This document shows, piece by piece, positions 18,299 through 28,900 of a stretch of DNA of 64,000 nt. The stretch is from CBDHEY01 sp965262305. Its GTDB lineage: Bacteria > Pseudomonadota > Gammaproteobacteria > Pseudomonadales > Cellvibrionaceae. Under the pieces are notes generated by a model. That model worked only from the letters and a program-made list of their open reading frames with translations, did no database searches and was not told the origin of the DNA. The translations under genes were made by a program, and so were the position numbers. The number at the start of each line of letters is the position of its first letter. Position 1 is the stretch's first letter. Where the stretch lies: positions 186,001-250,000 of the forward strand of contig CBDHEY010000004.1 in NCBI GenBank assembly GCA_965262305.1, in the 5' to 3' direction.

Positions 18299-19647
18299 TT
18301 CCCGGTTCCAGGTTAATCTATATATTGCTAGGAGTAGGTGTAGTCTCTCTTTTCCTATCTGGAGTTAGAATTGCTTCAGATGTAAACGAGACGCCATTAT
18401 CTAACCTACTCTTCTATGGAAATACTATTTGGTTCGGTCTACTCATTATTCTAACTATATTTTCAATTATTGACCTTACCCTATACCCGAAGACTAGAGA
18501 GTTAAAAGCAAAAAGAAAATTAGTGAGTAACCTATCATTGGGAGTCACTGCACAGGTTTCTATCACGATTGAAAATTTGAGCAGCCAAAATATTACCGCA
18601 CTAGTAACAGATCTGTATCCCAATCAGGTTTCAGTGAACGATCTCCCTGCAAAGGTGAGCATATTAGGCAATTCCGAAAAAACCATAACATATCCTATCC
18701 AACCACTCTCGAGAGGAAATATAGAATTCGGGTCTGTTTGCCTTTTAATATATAGCCGTCTGGCACTTTGGCAGAAAAAAATCTATATCGGTGAAACTCA
18801 AGCGGTAAAGATCTACCCAAATTTCGCACCTATTGTTCGATCAGCATTTATTGGGCTTGAACATCAACTTATGCAAATGGGTGTGCATAATGTCCAACGA
18901 CGCGGAGAGGGTTTAAATTTTCAACAACTTCGAGAATTTAGGAAAGGTGATTCACTCAGACAGATAGACTGGAAAGCCACCTCGAAATTAAGAAAAATAA
19001 TTTCTAAAGAATATCAAGATGAAAAAGATCAAGAAATTATTTTTCTCTTGGATTGCGGCAGAAGTATGAGAAGCTTAGATAGCAAGATTAGCCATTTTGA
19101 TCACGCGCTCAATGCAATGCTCTTAACGAGTTATATTGCTCTAAGACAGGGTGATGCCGTTGGATTTATGAGTTTCGCAGGAAATGAAGATCGCAAGTTA
19201 TCTCCAAGTAAAGGTAAGACGGCTATTAACGCAATGTTAAATAAAATTTACGATTTAAATAGTTCTACAAGCAGTAGCGACTACCTTCGTGCAGCAGAAG
19301 TGTTAGTGAAACACCATAGGAAACGCTCTTTGGTAATACTTATTACCAATCTTAAGGACGAACAAACCGACGAGATTACTAGGGCAGTCCAACTTCTAAA
19401 AAGGTACCACGTTGTGATGGTGGCAAGCCTTCGCGACTCTATTTTAGATAATAGTGAAAGTCAATCAATTGAGAATTTTAATGATGCTCTTTTATACGCG
19501 GGAAGTAAATTATACATCGAGCAAAGAAAACCACTCGTACTTCAAATGCGAGCTAACAAAATCGCATTTGTTGATTGTCAGCCAGCAAAACTACATATTG
19601 AACTCGCAAGTGAGTATATGCGTATCAAACGTGCGGGACTGATCTAG
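18295..19647 (+). CDS. DUF58 domain protein (vWA-like)
   Basis: The 450-residue protein has two N-terminal membrane spans (about residues 6-25 and 42-62). A beta-rich extracytoplasmic-like stretch follows, then the DUF58 core: LREFRKGDSLRQIDWKAT, then EIIFLLDCGRSM, a von Willebrand factor A type metal-site motif. It ends the RDD-to-DUF58 operon. DUF58/MoxR pairs are thought to form a membrane-bound assembly machine; the target is unknown. The convergent lectin gene lies only 17 bases downstream. Confidence 0.9.
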   Translation: MIPGSRLIYILLGVGVVSLFLSGVRIASDVNETPLSNLLFYGNTIWFGLLIILTIFSIIDLTLYPKTRELKAKRKLVSNLSLGVTAQVSITIENLSSQNITALVTDLYPNQVSVNDLPAKVSILGNSEKTITYPIQPLSRGNIEFGSVCLLIYSRLALWQKKIYIGETQAVKIYPNFAPIVRSAFIGLEHQLMQMGVHNVQRRGEGLNFQQLREFRKGDSLRQIDWKATSKLRKIISKEYQDEKDQEIIFLLDCGRSMRSLDSKISHFDHALNAMLLTSYIALRQGDAVGFMSFAGNEDRKLSPSKGKTAINAMLNKIYDLNSSTSSSDYLRAAEVLVKHHRKRSLVILITNLKDEQTDEITRAVQLLKRYHVVMVASLRDSILDNSESQSIENFNDALLYAGSKLYIEQRKPLVLQMRANKIAFVDCQPAKLHIELASEYMRIKRAGLI

Positions 19648-19664
19648 AAACCTAAACTCACTTA

Positions 19665-21236
19665 TCAATTTTGTATTGATGTAGACGGAGTAAAATTAAT
19701 TAACCTATAAGGGTTATCACTGGCGTTGATGTATAACATATCATTCATTTTTTCATTCCAACGCTGTTGTATAAGTGGGTTAATGTGGATCCTTGTATCA
19801 CCCCAACCGTTGCCACGCCACATCGGTTGAGAATCCCAGTCGGCGCTTATATATGAAATGGCTTTAATCACATCCGTATTTGCTTCTACATGATTTAGAA
19901 TCGGAACAAACCAACTACTCCAAACTTGGTCCGCATCAGAATTATCTAGAAAGCTTCCTCTAGGTGCAGATTCTGCGATAAAAATAGGTTTTGACTTTTC
20001 TCGAGCTAACTGTAAAGCATCTGCAGTGTCTGAAACGAAACCGCCAAAGTAAGAATATCCGATCCAATCAACATACTCATCTCCAGGCCAATAATCATCC
20101 CAAGTCTGTCGACTTACAAACATGGTAGAAGCCGCCATTACCGTTGCGAAATTTTCCACGTTTTCAGCACGTAAACCATCTACGATGCGTATAAAAGCTG
20201 CCTTGTAATTTTGAGAATCGTAGTTATTCCATGGTCCATCAAACTCGTATCCGATTCGAATCAAAAAAGGAAAATCACTATATTCATTCAAAAAACTTAC
20301 AAGCTCTCTAATTAAATGATCAAACTCACCTCTAGCAATCCTGTCTTCTGAATTAAACTCCATACTTATAGACATGTGCATGACCAATTCCTGAAGCTCC
20401 ATTGAATCAACGTAGCACTTCATACACATGGGTCCAGCACCCCAGGTCGTCTCTGAATTTAGTCCGTCAATAGTCCCAATATCAAAAGTAAACCCAAACC
20501 CATTAGTTGCGCCTTCTGTAAAATAAACATAATGTGTGATCCCTGCGGGAGTACCGACATTTTCTATATATCCGTCACTATAGCTTGCGTTTCCACCAAC
20601 TGATTCATTATCTTGGCCAACAAAAACAAGAACAGCGCCATCATTCGGTTCAAATTTCGCACCAACAAAAGGAGTTGGAGACACTGTTGGCGTTGGCTTC
20701 AGCGTCGGTGATGGAGAAGGAGAAGGAGAACTTGTTGGAGTTGAAGTGTTTAGATTCACTCTTTCGAACATCCACCGCGTATAATCACCCCGCCAAGTTG
20801 AAGGCTGCTGGGAGATGATTTCTCCAAGACTATTTGCCGAAGTAAAAATATACTTACCAGTAGCACGATTAACTAAATGACCAAATCCTTCGCCACGAGT
20901 TTCATAGCTCCACTGAGTCCAGTTACCCACCCATGTACTCGGTTGAATAACGATTGATGAGCCATTTTGTCTTGTATCTGGACGGATATATTTAGATGAA
21001 TGACGGTTACGTATATGAAAATACTCACCATTTTCTATTTTTTGCCATTGTTCACAGGCTGATTCGCGTGTTGATTCCGCTGTTACTACAGCACTTCCAT
21101 CGACACTGCTGCATGAACTTATTTTATACCCAGTAGGTTTATGTGCTAAGTAAAAATATTCCTCAGAGAAAGCATGAAAACTAATAGAAAATGCAAAAGT
21201 AACGATAAACAAAGATCGAAAAATTAAACTAGCCAT
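19665..21236 (-). CDS. Secreted ricin-type lectin fused to GH26-like glycosidase
   Basis: The ATG at 21236 gives a clean signal peptide (MASLIFRSLFIVTF); a GTG nine codons upstream is also open. A beta-trefoil lectin module of about 135 residues follows, with repeated YFHIRNR, IVIQPSTW, WTQW and ATGKYI motifs. A Ser/Pro/Thr linker leads to a clan GH-A domain of GH26 type. IRIGYEFDG holds the likely acid/base Glu331, and PIFIAES holds the likely nucleophile Glu422. The domain is close to the stand-alone protein at 51355-52404. The family acts on mannans and related beta-glycans; the substrate here is not known. Confidence 0.82.
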   Translation of the reverse strand: MASLIFRSLFIVTFAFSISFHAFSEEYFYLAHKPTGYKISSCSSVDGSAVVTAESTRESACEQWQKIENGEYFHIRNRHSSKYIRPDTRQNGSSIVIQPSTWVGNWTQWSYETRGEGFGHLVNRATGKYIFTSANSLGEIISQQPSTWRGDYTRWMFERVNLNTSTPTSSPSPSPSPTLKPTPTVSPTPFVGAKFEPNDGAVLVFVGQDNESVGGNASYSDGYIENVGTPAGITHYVYFTEGATNGFGFTFDIGTIDGLNSETTWGAGPMCMKCYVDSMELQELVMHMSISMEFNSEDRIARGEFDHLIRELVSFLNEYSDFPFLIRIGYEFDGPWNNYDSQNYKAAFIRIVDGLRAENVENFATVMAASTMFVSRQTWDDYWPGDEYVDWIGYSYFGGFVSDTADALQLAREKSKPIFIAESAPRGSFLDNSDADQVWSSWFVPILNHVEANTDVIKAISYISADWDSQPMWRGNGWGDTRIHINPLIQQRWNEKMNDMLYINASDNPYRLINFTPSTSIQN

Positions 21237-21418
21237 TTTTATTTTAATTGTGTTGGTGAACACCTGTCGTCAGACAACAGGTGTTTCAATTTTTATTATT
21301 GATTGTGCTACTGCAACACTTGGACAACAATTCGTTCTGAGAGAAAGGAATTACAAGGATATGACGGCACTCGTTTCTATGACCTGAATACTAACTTAGT
21401 TTTTACTAAAAAGTAAAA

Positions 21419-21856
21419 CTAAACATCCACAAAATCCAGCCACGTATCATGTTTATTACAAACACTCAATACGTTTAGACGTCCTTTATAGCCCTCCAAT
21501 TTATATTCTGAGACAGGAGCCAATTCCGTTAACGGATCAAACATCTTTTCGTCAATATATTCATAGTTTTCGTTAAGTAGTACATGCTTAGTGATATAGT
21601 GCTCATATTTCAACATTTCATGAGATGTAACCACTTTAACATTTACGTGATCGGCTTTTTTTTCTATTTCAATATTAGGAATATGGCCTGCAATTTTTTT
21701 GCTCCAACGACCTGGTGCATCCTTTGTATAATACACCCCACCAGCGAGTGTCTTTTCAGCAGCAAGAACATCTCTCGGAGCAATAATTCCACTAAGAGCG
21801 GTAAGTCCTGCAACTCCACTTATTCCAGATAAACGAACAAAATCACGACGCTTCAT
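21419..21856 (-). CDS. Tat-exported superoxide reductase-like protein (desulfoferrodoxin family)
   Basis: The 145-residue protein starts with a twin-arginine signal (KRRDFVRLSG) after an AGAGGTG site. The mature part has a superoxide reductase centre II layout: His58 in HIPNIE, His79 and His86 in HEMLKYEHYI, and Cys133/His136 in CNKH. The family binds one iron by four histidines and one cysteine and reduces superoxide. The spacing between His79 and His86 is one residue longer than in classic desulfoferrodoxin (HPMxxEH), and the fourth His ligand is not certain. No desulforedoxin FeS4 domain is present. Confidence 0.75.
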   Translation of the reverse strand: MKRRDFVRLSGISGVAGLTALSGIIAPRDVLAAEKTLAGGVYYTKDAPGRWSKKIAGHIPNIEIEKKADHVNVKVVTSHEMLKYEHYITKHVLLNENYEYIDEKMFDPLTELAPVSEYKLEGYKGRLNVLSVCNKHDTWLDFVDV

Positions 21857-21926
21857 ATTTCACCTCTAAATGAATTTAAAAATTATTATCATGTTTAGAT
21901 ACGAAACCATAATTAATTCGTATCAA

Positions 21927-22355
21927 TTACCCCTTAGCTCCAAAACTCGTTGATGAACCAGTTCGCGAACCCATATATTGCTTTGTTATTTTCTCTGCTG
22001 AACGACCCACAACATAGCCACCCAATCCAATTTGCAATAACGTCCAAGCTTCTGGAGCCAGTCTGTTAGTCAATATGCCAAAGCTATCTAATACGACTAA
22101 TGCCAGAAATGTTAACATTGTTATCGGTCTCCAGCTACGCTGAAGAATAGATTGACCAGTAGCTTCTGCGGTAATAATTTTGGTCTTACTTTCCAGCAAT
22201 TGAGATTCATAGTCCATTATCTTAGTAAGTAATTCATTCTCAACTTTTTTAATTTCCCTTTGCATTTTTAGCTTTTCTTCTTCACTCGTATGCAGTTCGT
22301 CAACCAACTTTACCGCTGGATCAAAAATTTTACTTACAAAAGACAATATGCTCAT
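21927..22355 (-). CDS. Holin-like protein (3TM GTA-holin family)
   Basis: This 142-residue protein has a strong GGGGGAAA site before ATG 22355. A charged helical N-terminal half (EEEKLKMQREIKKVENELL) is followed by WRPITMLTF, a conserved start of the membrane part, and then two hydrophobic spans at about residues 76-96 and 103-122. This is the layout of the 3TM holin family found in phages and gene transfer agents. It lies 19 bases after the muramidase gene, so the two form a lysis-type pair. No other phage genes are near. Confidence 0.8.
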   Translation of the reverse strand: MSILSFVSKIFDPAVKLVDELHTSEEEKLKMQREIKKVENELLTKIMDYESQLLESKTKIITAEATGQSILQRSWRPITMLTFLALVVLDSFGILTNRLAPEAWTLLQIGLGGYVVGRSAEKITKQYMGSRTGSSTSFGAKG

Positions 22356-22374
22356 AATTTCCCCCTACCCGAAT

Positions 22375-23745
22375 TTATACTAATTTTTTAAACGCACTGA
22401 AATGTTCGTCAATCCAATTTCCGTACTTGTGTTTTTGTCCCGACCCGTTATAAGCCGCTGCAAAACCAATAAAATCCTGATTTCTAAGATCTTCAATCAT
22501 CGATTGAGAAAAGAAGTTAAACAAGCCTTCGATTTGCGACTCTATTTCAGAGTTAAATTTGATGAACATCTCAGCGACACTTTCGTATCCAAGTCTTTGA
22601 AAATGAAAGCCCATAATCTGAGGAGCTCCCATGCTAATCGACAGCATGGCAGCATCCGAATCTAAGCTTCTTGCAAACTCAAATACTTCCCATTCTTTAG
22701 ATTGCCTTCCGTGAAACTTGGACCAAGGTTCTGATTCAGAAAATCGCCATTGATGACCTAACCAAACCTTGTCAGAGCGATATGTAAAATATTTACGAAA
22801 GGTTTCTGGATTTTTTTTGCCCCAGAACTTCCAAAATTTATGATTCTCAAATCGAATAATCATGCGATTTTCATTGTTCTGATCAAAACCTCGACCAGAA
22901 CTTTCTACACATAAAACAGCTACAGAGCAAGCAACATCAAGCTGATTCGATTTACTAAGTCTTTCTAATAAACCACCATATTGATTCCATGCACGTGATA
23001 CTTTTTTTTCTGTTGCGCTCCCTGCAACCGGAAGCTTTGAATTGGGTTCCAGTTTCTCTTCAACGTCTAGAATATTCGCGGCATGGAGAACATAATCGTT
23101 GTCTTCTTCGTCACCTGTGTCAAGATCATCAAATTTTGTGAAGATATCGCCAGCATCATCTTGATCTAATTTTTTTATGAAATCCAAATAGACAAATGCA
23201 GATTGGCCATTCAACTTAATTTCAGCCCAATTTTGCCGTGTTGAAAATACCTCAACCACATTATCTGCAATTAGTTGACCAATAACCGGGGATTTTAAGC
23301 CAGGAAATGCCCTTACGTTAAGAATGGAAGTGATTACAGAGGCCTTATAGGAGGGCTTGATTGGTATTACATCTACGAATGAACGCGAAACGTATCCGAT
23401 GGCATCATTAAATTGAATTTCAAGCCAATCTTCAAATTGCGAATTGATCTTAAAACGGCTTGCTTCTATCAAACGGCCGATAACACGTGAAGTTAAACTT
23501 GGCTCTTGACGAACATTTAATAAAGAAGCTGTGACTACACCATATAGCTTTTTTCGGATATCTTGCATTTCGACATAATCACGAAACACAAAGCCTCGGA
23601 GTGATTGATAACGAACTTCTAACCAATAATCATCATTGTCGACAACTTCGACAATGGTATCTTCCATTAACACACCGAGAACTCGAGCAGATATATTTGG
23701 TGCAGAACGTATATTTAACGCCGAAGCGGTGACACTTGCTTGCAT
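22375..23745 (-). CDS. N-acetylmuramidase with three SH3 domains (endolysin-like)
   Basis: The 456-residue protein has three bacterial SH3 domains at about residues 3-60, 67-125 and 133-190, each with an ALNIRSAPN or LNVRxxP motif. A short acidic linker leads to a peptidoglycan N-acetylmuramidase domain (about 250-456). Glu281 in CVESSGRGF is the probable catalytic acid. Other landmarks are MIIRFENHKFW, SMGAPQIMGFH and FAAAYNGSGQ. There is no signal peptide, which fits release through the adjacent holin. N-terminal SH3 repeats are unusual; many phage forms have one binding domain or none. Confidence 0.85.
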   Translation of the reverse strand: MQASVTASALNIRSAPNISARVLGVLMEDTIVEVVDNDDYWLEVRYQSLRGFVFRDYVEMQDIRKKLYGVVTASLLNVRQEPSLTSRVIGRLIEASRFKINSQFEDWLEIQFNDAIGYVSRSFVDVIPIKPSYKASVITSILNVRAFPGLKSPVIGQLIADNVVEVFSTRQNWAEIKLNGQSAFVYLDFIKKLDQDDAGDIFTKFDDLDTGDEEDNDYVLHAANILDVEEKLEPNSKLPVAGSATEKKVSRAWNQYGGLLERLSKSNQLDVACSVAVLCVESSGRGFDQNNENRMIIRFENHKFWKFWGKKNPETFRKYFTYRSDKVWLGHQWRFSESEPWSKFHGRQSKEWEVFEFARSLDSDAAMLSISMGAPQIMGFHFQRLGYESVAEMFIKFNSEIESQIEGLFNFFSQSMIEDLRNQDFIGFAAAYNGSGQKHKYGNWIDEHFSAFKKLV

Positions 23746-23907
23746 GCTGACGTCTCCATTTATCTCCCTAGAAATTACATTTTAGATGCCATAAAAACGT
23801 ACAAGGCAATTTTATTATTCTATTAAACCTTAAATCGATCAGAAATTTTCCAAAATAAGTTTACTTGTTAACAAGCCCCTCCACGAGGAGATATCTAACA
23901 TTTATGA

Positions 23908-23929
23908 CTGAGACTCACGAAAGTCTCAG
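23908..23929 (-). terminator. Hairpin downstream of the LysR gene
   Basis: Eight-base perfect arms (CTGAGACT and AGTCTCAG) enclose a six-base loop, 43 bases after the stop of the minus-strand LysR gene. No T-run follows on the minus strand, so termination is only possible. Confidence 0.35.
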
Positions 23930-23971
23930 ATTTGAACACATATCTTTTATTGTAAAAAGTAAATAATACCA

Positions 23972-24853
23972 CTATGTACTTTCAAACCAAGAAACAATAT
24001 GTTCGACAAATAGTTGTATGCGACGGGTACGATAACGCGCTTGCGGATATACAAGGGAGACAGGTTGTTTATCTATGCCCCAACTCGTGAAAACGGGTAA
24101 TAGCCTCTTATTTTTAATATCACTTTCCAGATAAAGATTGTGAAGCCTAACAATTCCAAGGCTTTGCAAGGCTGCTTGTTTTAAAACATGTCCATTAGGA
24201 GAGCTTAAAGGGCCAGATACATTTACTTCTTGTGTTGTTTCAGTTTTTGCGTGTCGAAACACCCACCTTTTTATTGATCCACACAAACAAGAGTAATCAC
24301 ACAAATTGTTTGGCTCTTCGGGGTAACCAAACCTTCTAATAAATTCTGGAGAGGCAACCACATTGGTTTCCAGAAAGCTTAATTGCCTTGCGATTAAGCT
24401 TGAATCTTCCAGCTGTCCCATTCGAACGACTAAGTCGTATTGTTCTGCCAAAACATCTATTCGAGAGCTAGTGAAATCAAGAGAAATATCAACTTTTGGG
24501 TAAGACATAATAAAGGCACTTACAGCTGGAGCTAGAAGCTGTTCAGCAAAGAGCCCACCAACAGAGTTTATCCTTATTTGCCCACTGACTCGAGTTTGGT
24601 CCTCAGATATTTGCTTGCGAGCGTTTGCTACGATATCGAACGCTCTGCGACATTCTGATAGATACAAAGCACCCTCATCAGTAAGTCTAATTCTCCTTGT
24701 AGACCGATGGAGTAGTGTTACACCAAGTTTGCGCTCTAAGCGCGAAACCTGCTGTGAGATACGCGCCTTAGAAGTTTTTAATTTTGCAGCTGCAGCTGTA
24801 AAACCACCTTGCTCGGCTACAGAAATGAAGGCAATTTCATCTTGATTAAGCAT
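23972..24853 (-). CDS. LysR family transcriptional regulator
   Basis: This 293-residue regulator has the winged helix-turn-helix at residues 1-60 (FTAAAAKLKTSKARISQQVSRLERKLG) and a LysR effector domain from about residue 90. It belongs to the broad group that regulates adjacent oxidoreductases. It is divergent from the aldo/keto reductase gene with a 130-base gap, the usual layout for a regulator and its target. The inducer is unknown. Confidence 0.93.
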   Translation of the reverse strand: MLNQDEIAFISVAEQGGFTAAAAKLKTSKARISQQVSRLERKLGVTLLHRSTRRIRLTDEGALYLSECRRAFDIVANARKQISEDQTRVSGQIRINSVGGLFAEQLLAPAVSAFIMSYPKVDISLDFTSSRIDVLAEQYDLVVRMGQLEDSSLIARQLSFLETNVVASPEFIRRFGYPEEPNNLCDYSCLCGSIKRWVFRHAKTETTQEVNVSGPLSSPNGHVLKQAALQSLGIVRLHNLYLESDIKNKRLLPVFTSWGIDKQPVSLVYPQARYRTRRIQLFVEHIVSWFEST

Positions 24854-24983
24854 TTCAACACTGTTATCAAATATTTAACAATAAGTTAATTATATACATA
24901 AAGATAAACTAATTTAAAATCGTTAAACTATCGCCAATAGGTTATTAAACGTTTCTAATCCATTTAGTAATGAGGTTTTTATA

Positions 24984-25964
24984 ATGAAAGTCAGAACTCT
25001 CGGTAAAAGCGGTTATCAGGTTTCAGAAATTGGTTTAGGTTGTTGGCAGCTAGGTAACGATTTTGGACCTGTTGAAGATCAACAGGCTGAATCTGTGTTA
25101 CAAGCGGCTAATGATGCGAGAATCAGCTTTTGGGACACCGCCGACGTCTATGGCGGCGGCTTAAGCGAAAGCCGTATAGGAAATCACACAAAATCCCACC
25201 CGAAGGACCAAGTCATAGCGACCAAAGTAGGAAGAGATGGAGAGCTCTACCCTGATGGTTATTCCAAAGAAAAGGTTCGAGCCAATATAGAGGGTTCATT
25301 AAAGCGTCTAGATGTGGAAAGTATTGATCTTATCCAATTGCATTGTGTTCCTACAGCAGTTTTGAAAAATGGCGATATGCTGGCTTGGATGGAAGATTTC
25401 CAAAAAGAAGGATTAATCAAGCAATTTGGCGTGAGTGTCGAAACAATGGAAGAGGCTCTTTTTGCTGTTACTCACCCTAAACTTACCTCAATCCAAACGA
25501 TTTTCAATTTGTTTAGGCAAGATCAAATTACTGAACTGTTCCCTAAAGCAATAGAAAACCAAGTAGGAATTATTGTGAGACTCCCGCTCGCTAGCGGTGT
25601 CCTTTCAGGAAAAATGTCGAAAAACCAAGAGTTTACTGAGGGTGATCACAGGAATTACAACAAAGATGGCGCATTTTTTAGCGTAGGGGAAACTTTTTCT
25701 GGAGTCCCTTTCGAAATCGCCGTTGATTTAGCCGAAGAACTAAAAAGTTTATGTCCAGAAGGAATGTCACTGGCCCAAATGTCTATGCGATGGATTTTAG
25801 ACCAAAGCGCTGTTAGCTCCGTGATTACCGGAACAAGCAAAGTAGAGCAAGTAAAGGAAAATGCGTCGGTATCGGCGTTGCCGCCATTATCTGAAGAGCT
25901 ACATAGGCAACTTTCTGAGTTTTATTTTAAGAAGGTTAAGCAACACGTTCGAGGTGTTATGTAG
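24984..25964 (+). CDS. Aldo/keto reductase
   Basis: This 326-residue NADPH-dependent oxidoreductase has a TIM-barrel fold. The AKR start IGLGCWQLG is followed by FWDTADVYGGGLSE, with catalytic Asp and Tyr, then IATKVGRDG with Lys, and LIQLHCVP with His. The cofactor end reads SVITGTSKVEQVKENA. The substrate is not known; the group acts on aldehydes and sugars. Divergent LysR control is likely. The gene ends 17 bases before the convergent hybrid kinase gene. Confidence 0.93.
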   Translation: MKVRTLGKSGYQVSEIGLGCWQLGNDFGPVEDQQAESVLQAANDARISFWDTADVYGGGLSESRIGNHTKSHPKDQVIATKVGRDGELYPDGYSKEKVRANIEGSLKRLDVESIDLIQLHCVPTAVLKNGDMLAWMEDFQKEGLIKQFGVSVETMEEALFAVTHPKLTSIQTIFNLFRQDQITELFPKAIENQVGIIVRLPLASGVLSGKMSKNQEFTEGDHRNYNKDGAFFSVGETFSGVPFEIAVDLAEELKSLCPEGMSLAQMSMRWILDQSAVSSVITGTSKVEQVKENASVSALPPLSEELHRQLSEFYFKKVKQHVRGVM

Positions 25965-25980
25965 TCGCAAAGTAAGTTAC

Positions 25981-28900
25981 TTAAACTTGGCCTTTTAGAT
26001 CACTTTGCTGGGAAAGGTAAGACTCTAGAATCGGTTCTAAAGATTCGTAAGCTTCTATCAAATCTTGACTGAGGGTTTCAACAAGCTTTTCGTCTGAATT
26101 TTTCCCAGCAGCTTCAAGCTTTTTAGCCGATTCGAACATTTTCTTAGCGCTCAGGTTTCCCGCTACACCCTTTATTGTATGAGCAACACTTGTTAGTTCT
26201 TTAAAGTTCGCTTGCTCTATATACAGATTCAATTCATTGAACCTTACTTTCATATCACGTATAAACAAATTTACTAAATGGACGAGCCTTTCTTCCTTAT
26301 TCCTAACTCGACGAAGTGCCTCATCATGATCCCAATTCGATACGTTACTTTCTTCTTTTGGTTTTTCTGAACTAACTTCATTATCGACCGGCTCGAGGAT
26401 TGCCTCTTTGAATAACCAATAACGTAGTTTCTTTTCGAATTCTTTTTCATCGATGGGCTTGCTGATGTAGTCGTTCATTCCAGCATCTAGGCACTTTTCT
26501 TTATCGCCAATCATTGCATTTGCTGTCATCGCAACAATGGGAACTTCTTTTCCAAATTGCCCCGCGTCACCATTTCGCAAATTTCTCGTAGCCTGGTATC
26601 CATCCATGATTGGCATCTGGCAGTCCATTAAGACTAACTTATATTTTTTTGAAGATTCATTCCTCAATAAATTAACTGCTTCCAAACCATTTTCAACAAC
26701 ATCAACTGTAAAACCAAAATAATTAATGAGGCCCAAAGCCACCTCTTGATTTACTTTGTTATCTTCGACTAGCAGTATTCGCTTGTCCTTATTATCTTCT
26801 TCTATATGTTCTTTTAATTCGTCTTTTTGGCTTTTGTCTATACCATTTTTTAATTCAGTAAATAAGTTGTTTAAATTGTAATATGTGATTGGCTTGCTGA
26901 TATAACTATCAAAAGTCATATCTCCTGAAGCATTCGCATGACAATTAAGCTGAGAAGCCACCAGAATCTTTTTATGTATTTGGTTAGACTCTAACTGACG
27001 AGATAATTTAGCGATTTCAATACTATTTGGTTTTGCACAGCGCTCATCGACAAACACATAGTTTAACGTAGTAAAATCTACAGATTCTAAAGCTTTATTA
27101 ACAGACTCAAAATAGTAAACTTCAGCACCCCAAGCGACAAATTGTTCAGACATATTTTTTCTAATTGTTTCATGATCGGAAATAATCAGTATTTTTTTGA
27201 ACTGGATGGACTCTGCCGGAACCATGGGTTCAGAGGACTCGCACGCACTTACTTCAATTTCAAAAGAGAAACAACTTCCCACATTCAATTCACTTTCGAC
27301 GTGAATATTTCCTCCCATCAATTGACATAATTTCTTTACAATTGCCAAGCCTAAACCAGCACCACCATACTTGCGTGTTGTTGAAGCATCAACTTGCGAA
27401 AAATGCTCAAAGAGAAGCTCGTGTTTCTCCTTAGGTATACCTATGCCAGTGTCTTTAACTGAACCTGTAAGTTTCAAGACATTGTTATCCTCATATAATC
27501 CTAGCCTCAATACTATCTCGCCATCCTCAGTAAATTTAATTGCGTTTCCTACCAGATTAAAAAGAATTTGTTGTATTCTAACAGGGTCGCCACAAATTCT
27601 TTTTGATGGTATATTTACTGTGTTGATAATAAATTCAATTTCTTTTTGTTCTGCATTAAACGCTACGTTATCACAAAGAGTCGCCAACATTTCTCCAATG
27701 TCAAATTCGACTTTTTCAAAGCCAAGTTTTCCAGCCTCAATTTTTGAGAAGTCCAAGATATCGTTTATGATTGATAGCAATGAAGAAGTACTGCTGCGAA
27801 TTATCGATGCCTTCTGAAACTGATCTGCATTAAGTTCGTTCTTAAGCATAAGGCCAATCATACCCAAAATTCCATTAATAGGTGTTCGAATTTCATGACT
27901 CATAACAGCTAGAAACTCTGATTTTGCTTTTGTTGCTTGCTGAGCTTTCTCTTTTTCCTCGATCAAAGCATTGTTATTTTGAGTCAGTTCTTCGGTATAC
28001 TCCAAGAGTTTCTTTTCTGAATTTTTTAGGTTTGTAATATCTTCAATACAGATAAAAATACCTTGAATTAAACCATTGTCATTAAAATCTGGGGTATAAG
28101 ATGCGACAACATGTCTATCACTTCCATCACTCGCTCGTTTCATTTCTTGATTAAAATATTGTTTCTCTCCGCTAAGACAAGCCAATAATTTTCTATTTAT
28201 TTTTTCATAAACTATTTCCCCTACAATATCCTTAACATGATTGCCAATAAATTTTTCTGAAGGCTTTCCAAACCATTTAGAATAACCTTGATTGACAAAT
28301 TTATACCGCAAAGATTTGTCTACGTAGGATAATAAAACCGGCGCCGCATTGGTAATGCCATCAATTAAAGATAGAACTCTTTGAATTTCATACGCGCGAA
28401 GAAAATTGCTTTTTTCAAGTTCTTTGTATTTTTGAGCTAGAACGCCCAACTCGTCATTGCTTTTAGTTAAATTGGGAAATGCTCGGCTTTCTGGATTTTG
28501 ATCTTCAATGACATTAATAAATTCCCTAATACGATTCAACACAACAAGCTTATTAACAAAAAAGATTGAGATAATAATAAAAACGATACTGACAATAAAA
28601 GAAAACAATATTATTAGAATACTATTTCGTTCAGAAAGATACATTTCGGAAGCATCAAACCCTAATATAATTGCAAATATTCTTGGTCGATTGGATGATT
28701 CATCTACAAAACTAACTTTAACCCCGGAATAATCAATTTGATTTGAATAAACATGTCGATATTCACTGTTACGAAGGCCGTGTAACTTTTTGTAGACTAA
28801 AAGTTCTTCCTCGCCTAAGGCTTCTAAAGCGGATTCGCCTATTTTTCCAAAATTATTAGATGCAACGATAAATTTAGTTTCGTCGTTTAAGATATGAAGA

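Noticed and set aside
23972..24853. LysR gene as the PhcA regulator of the phc-like system
   Set aside because: It is divergent from an aldo/keto reductase, its likely target, lies 17 kb from the phc-like operon, and its N-terminus does not look like PhcA as I recall it.
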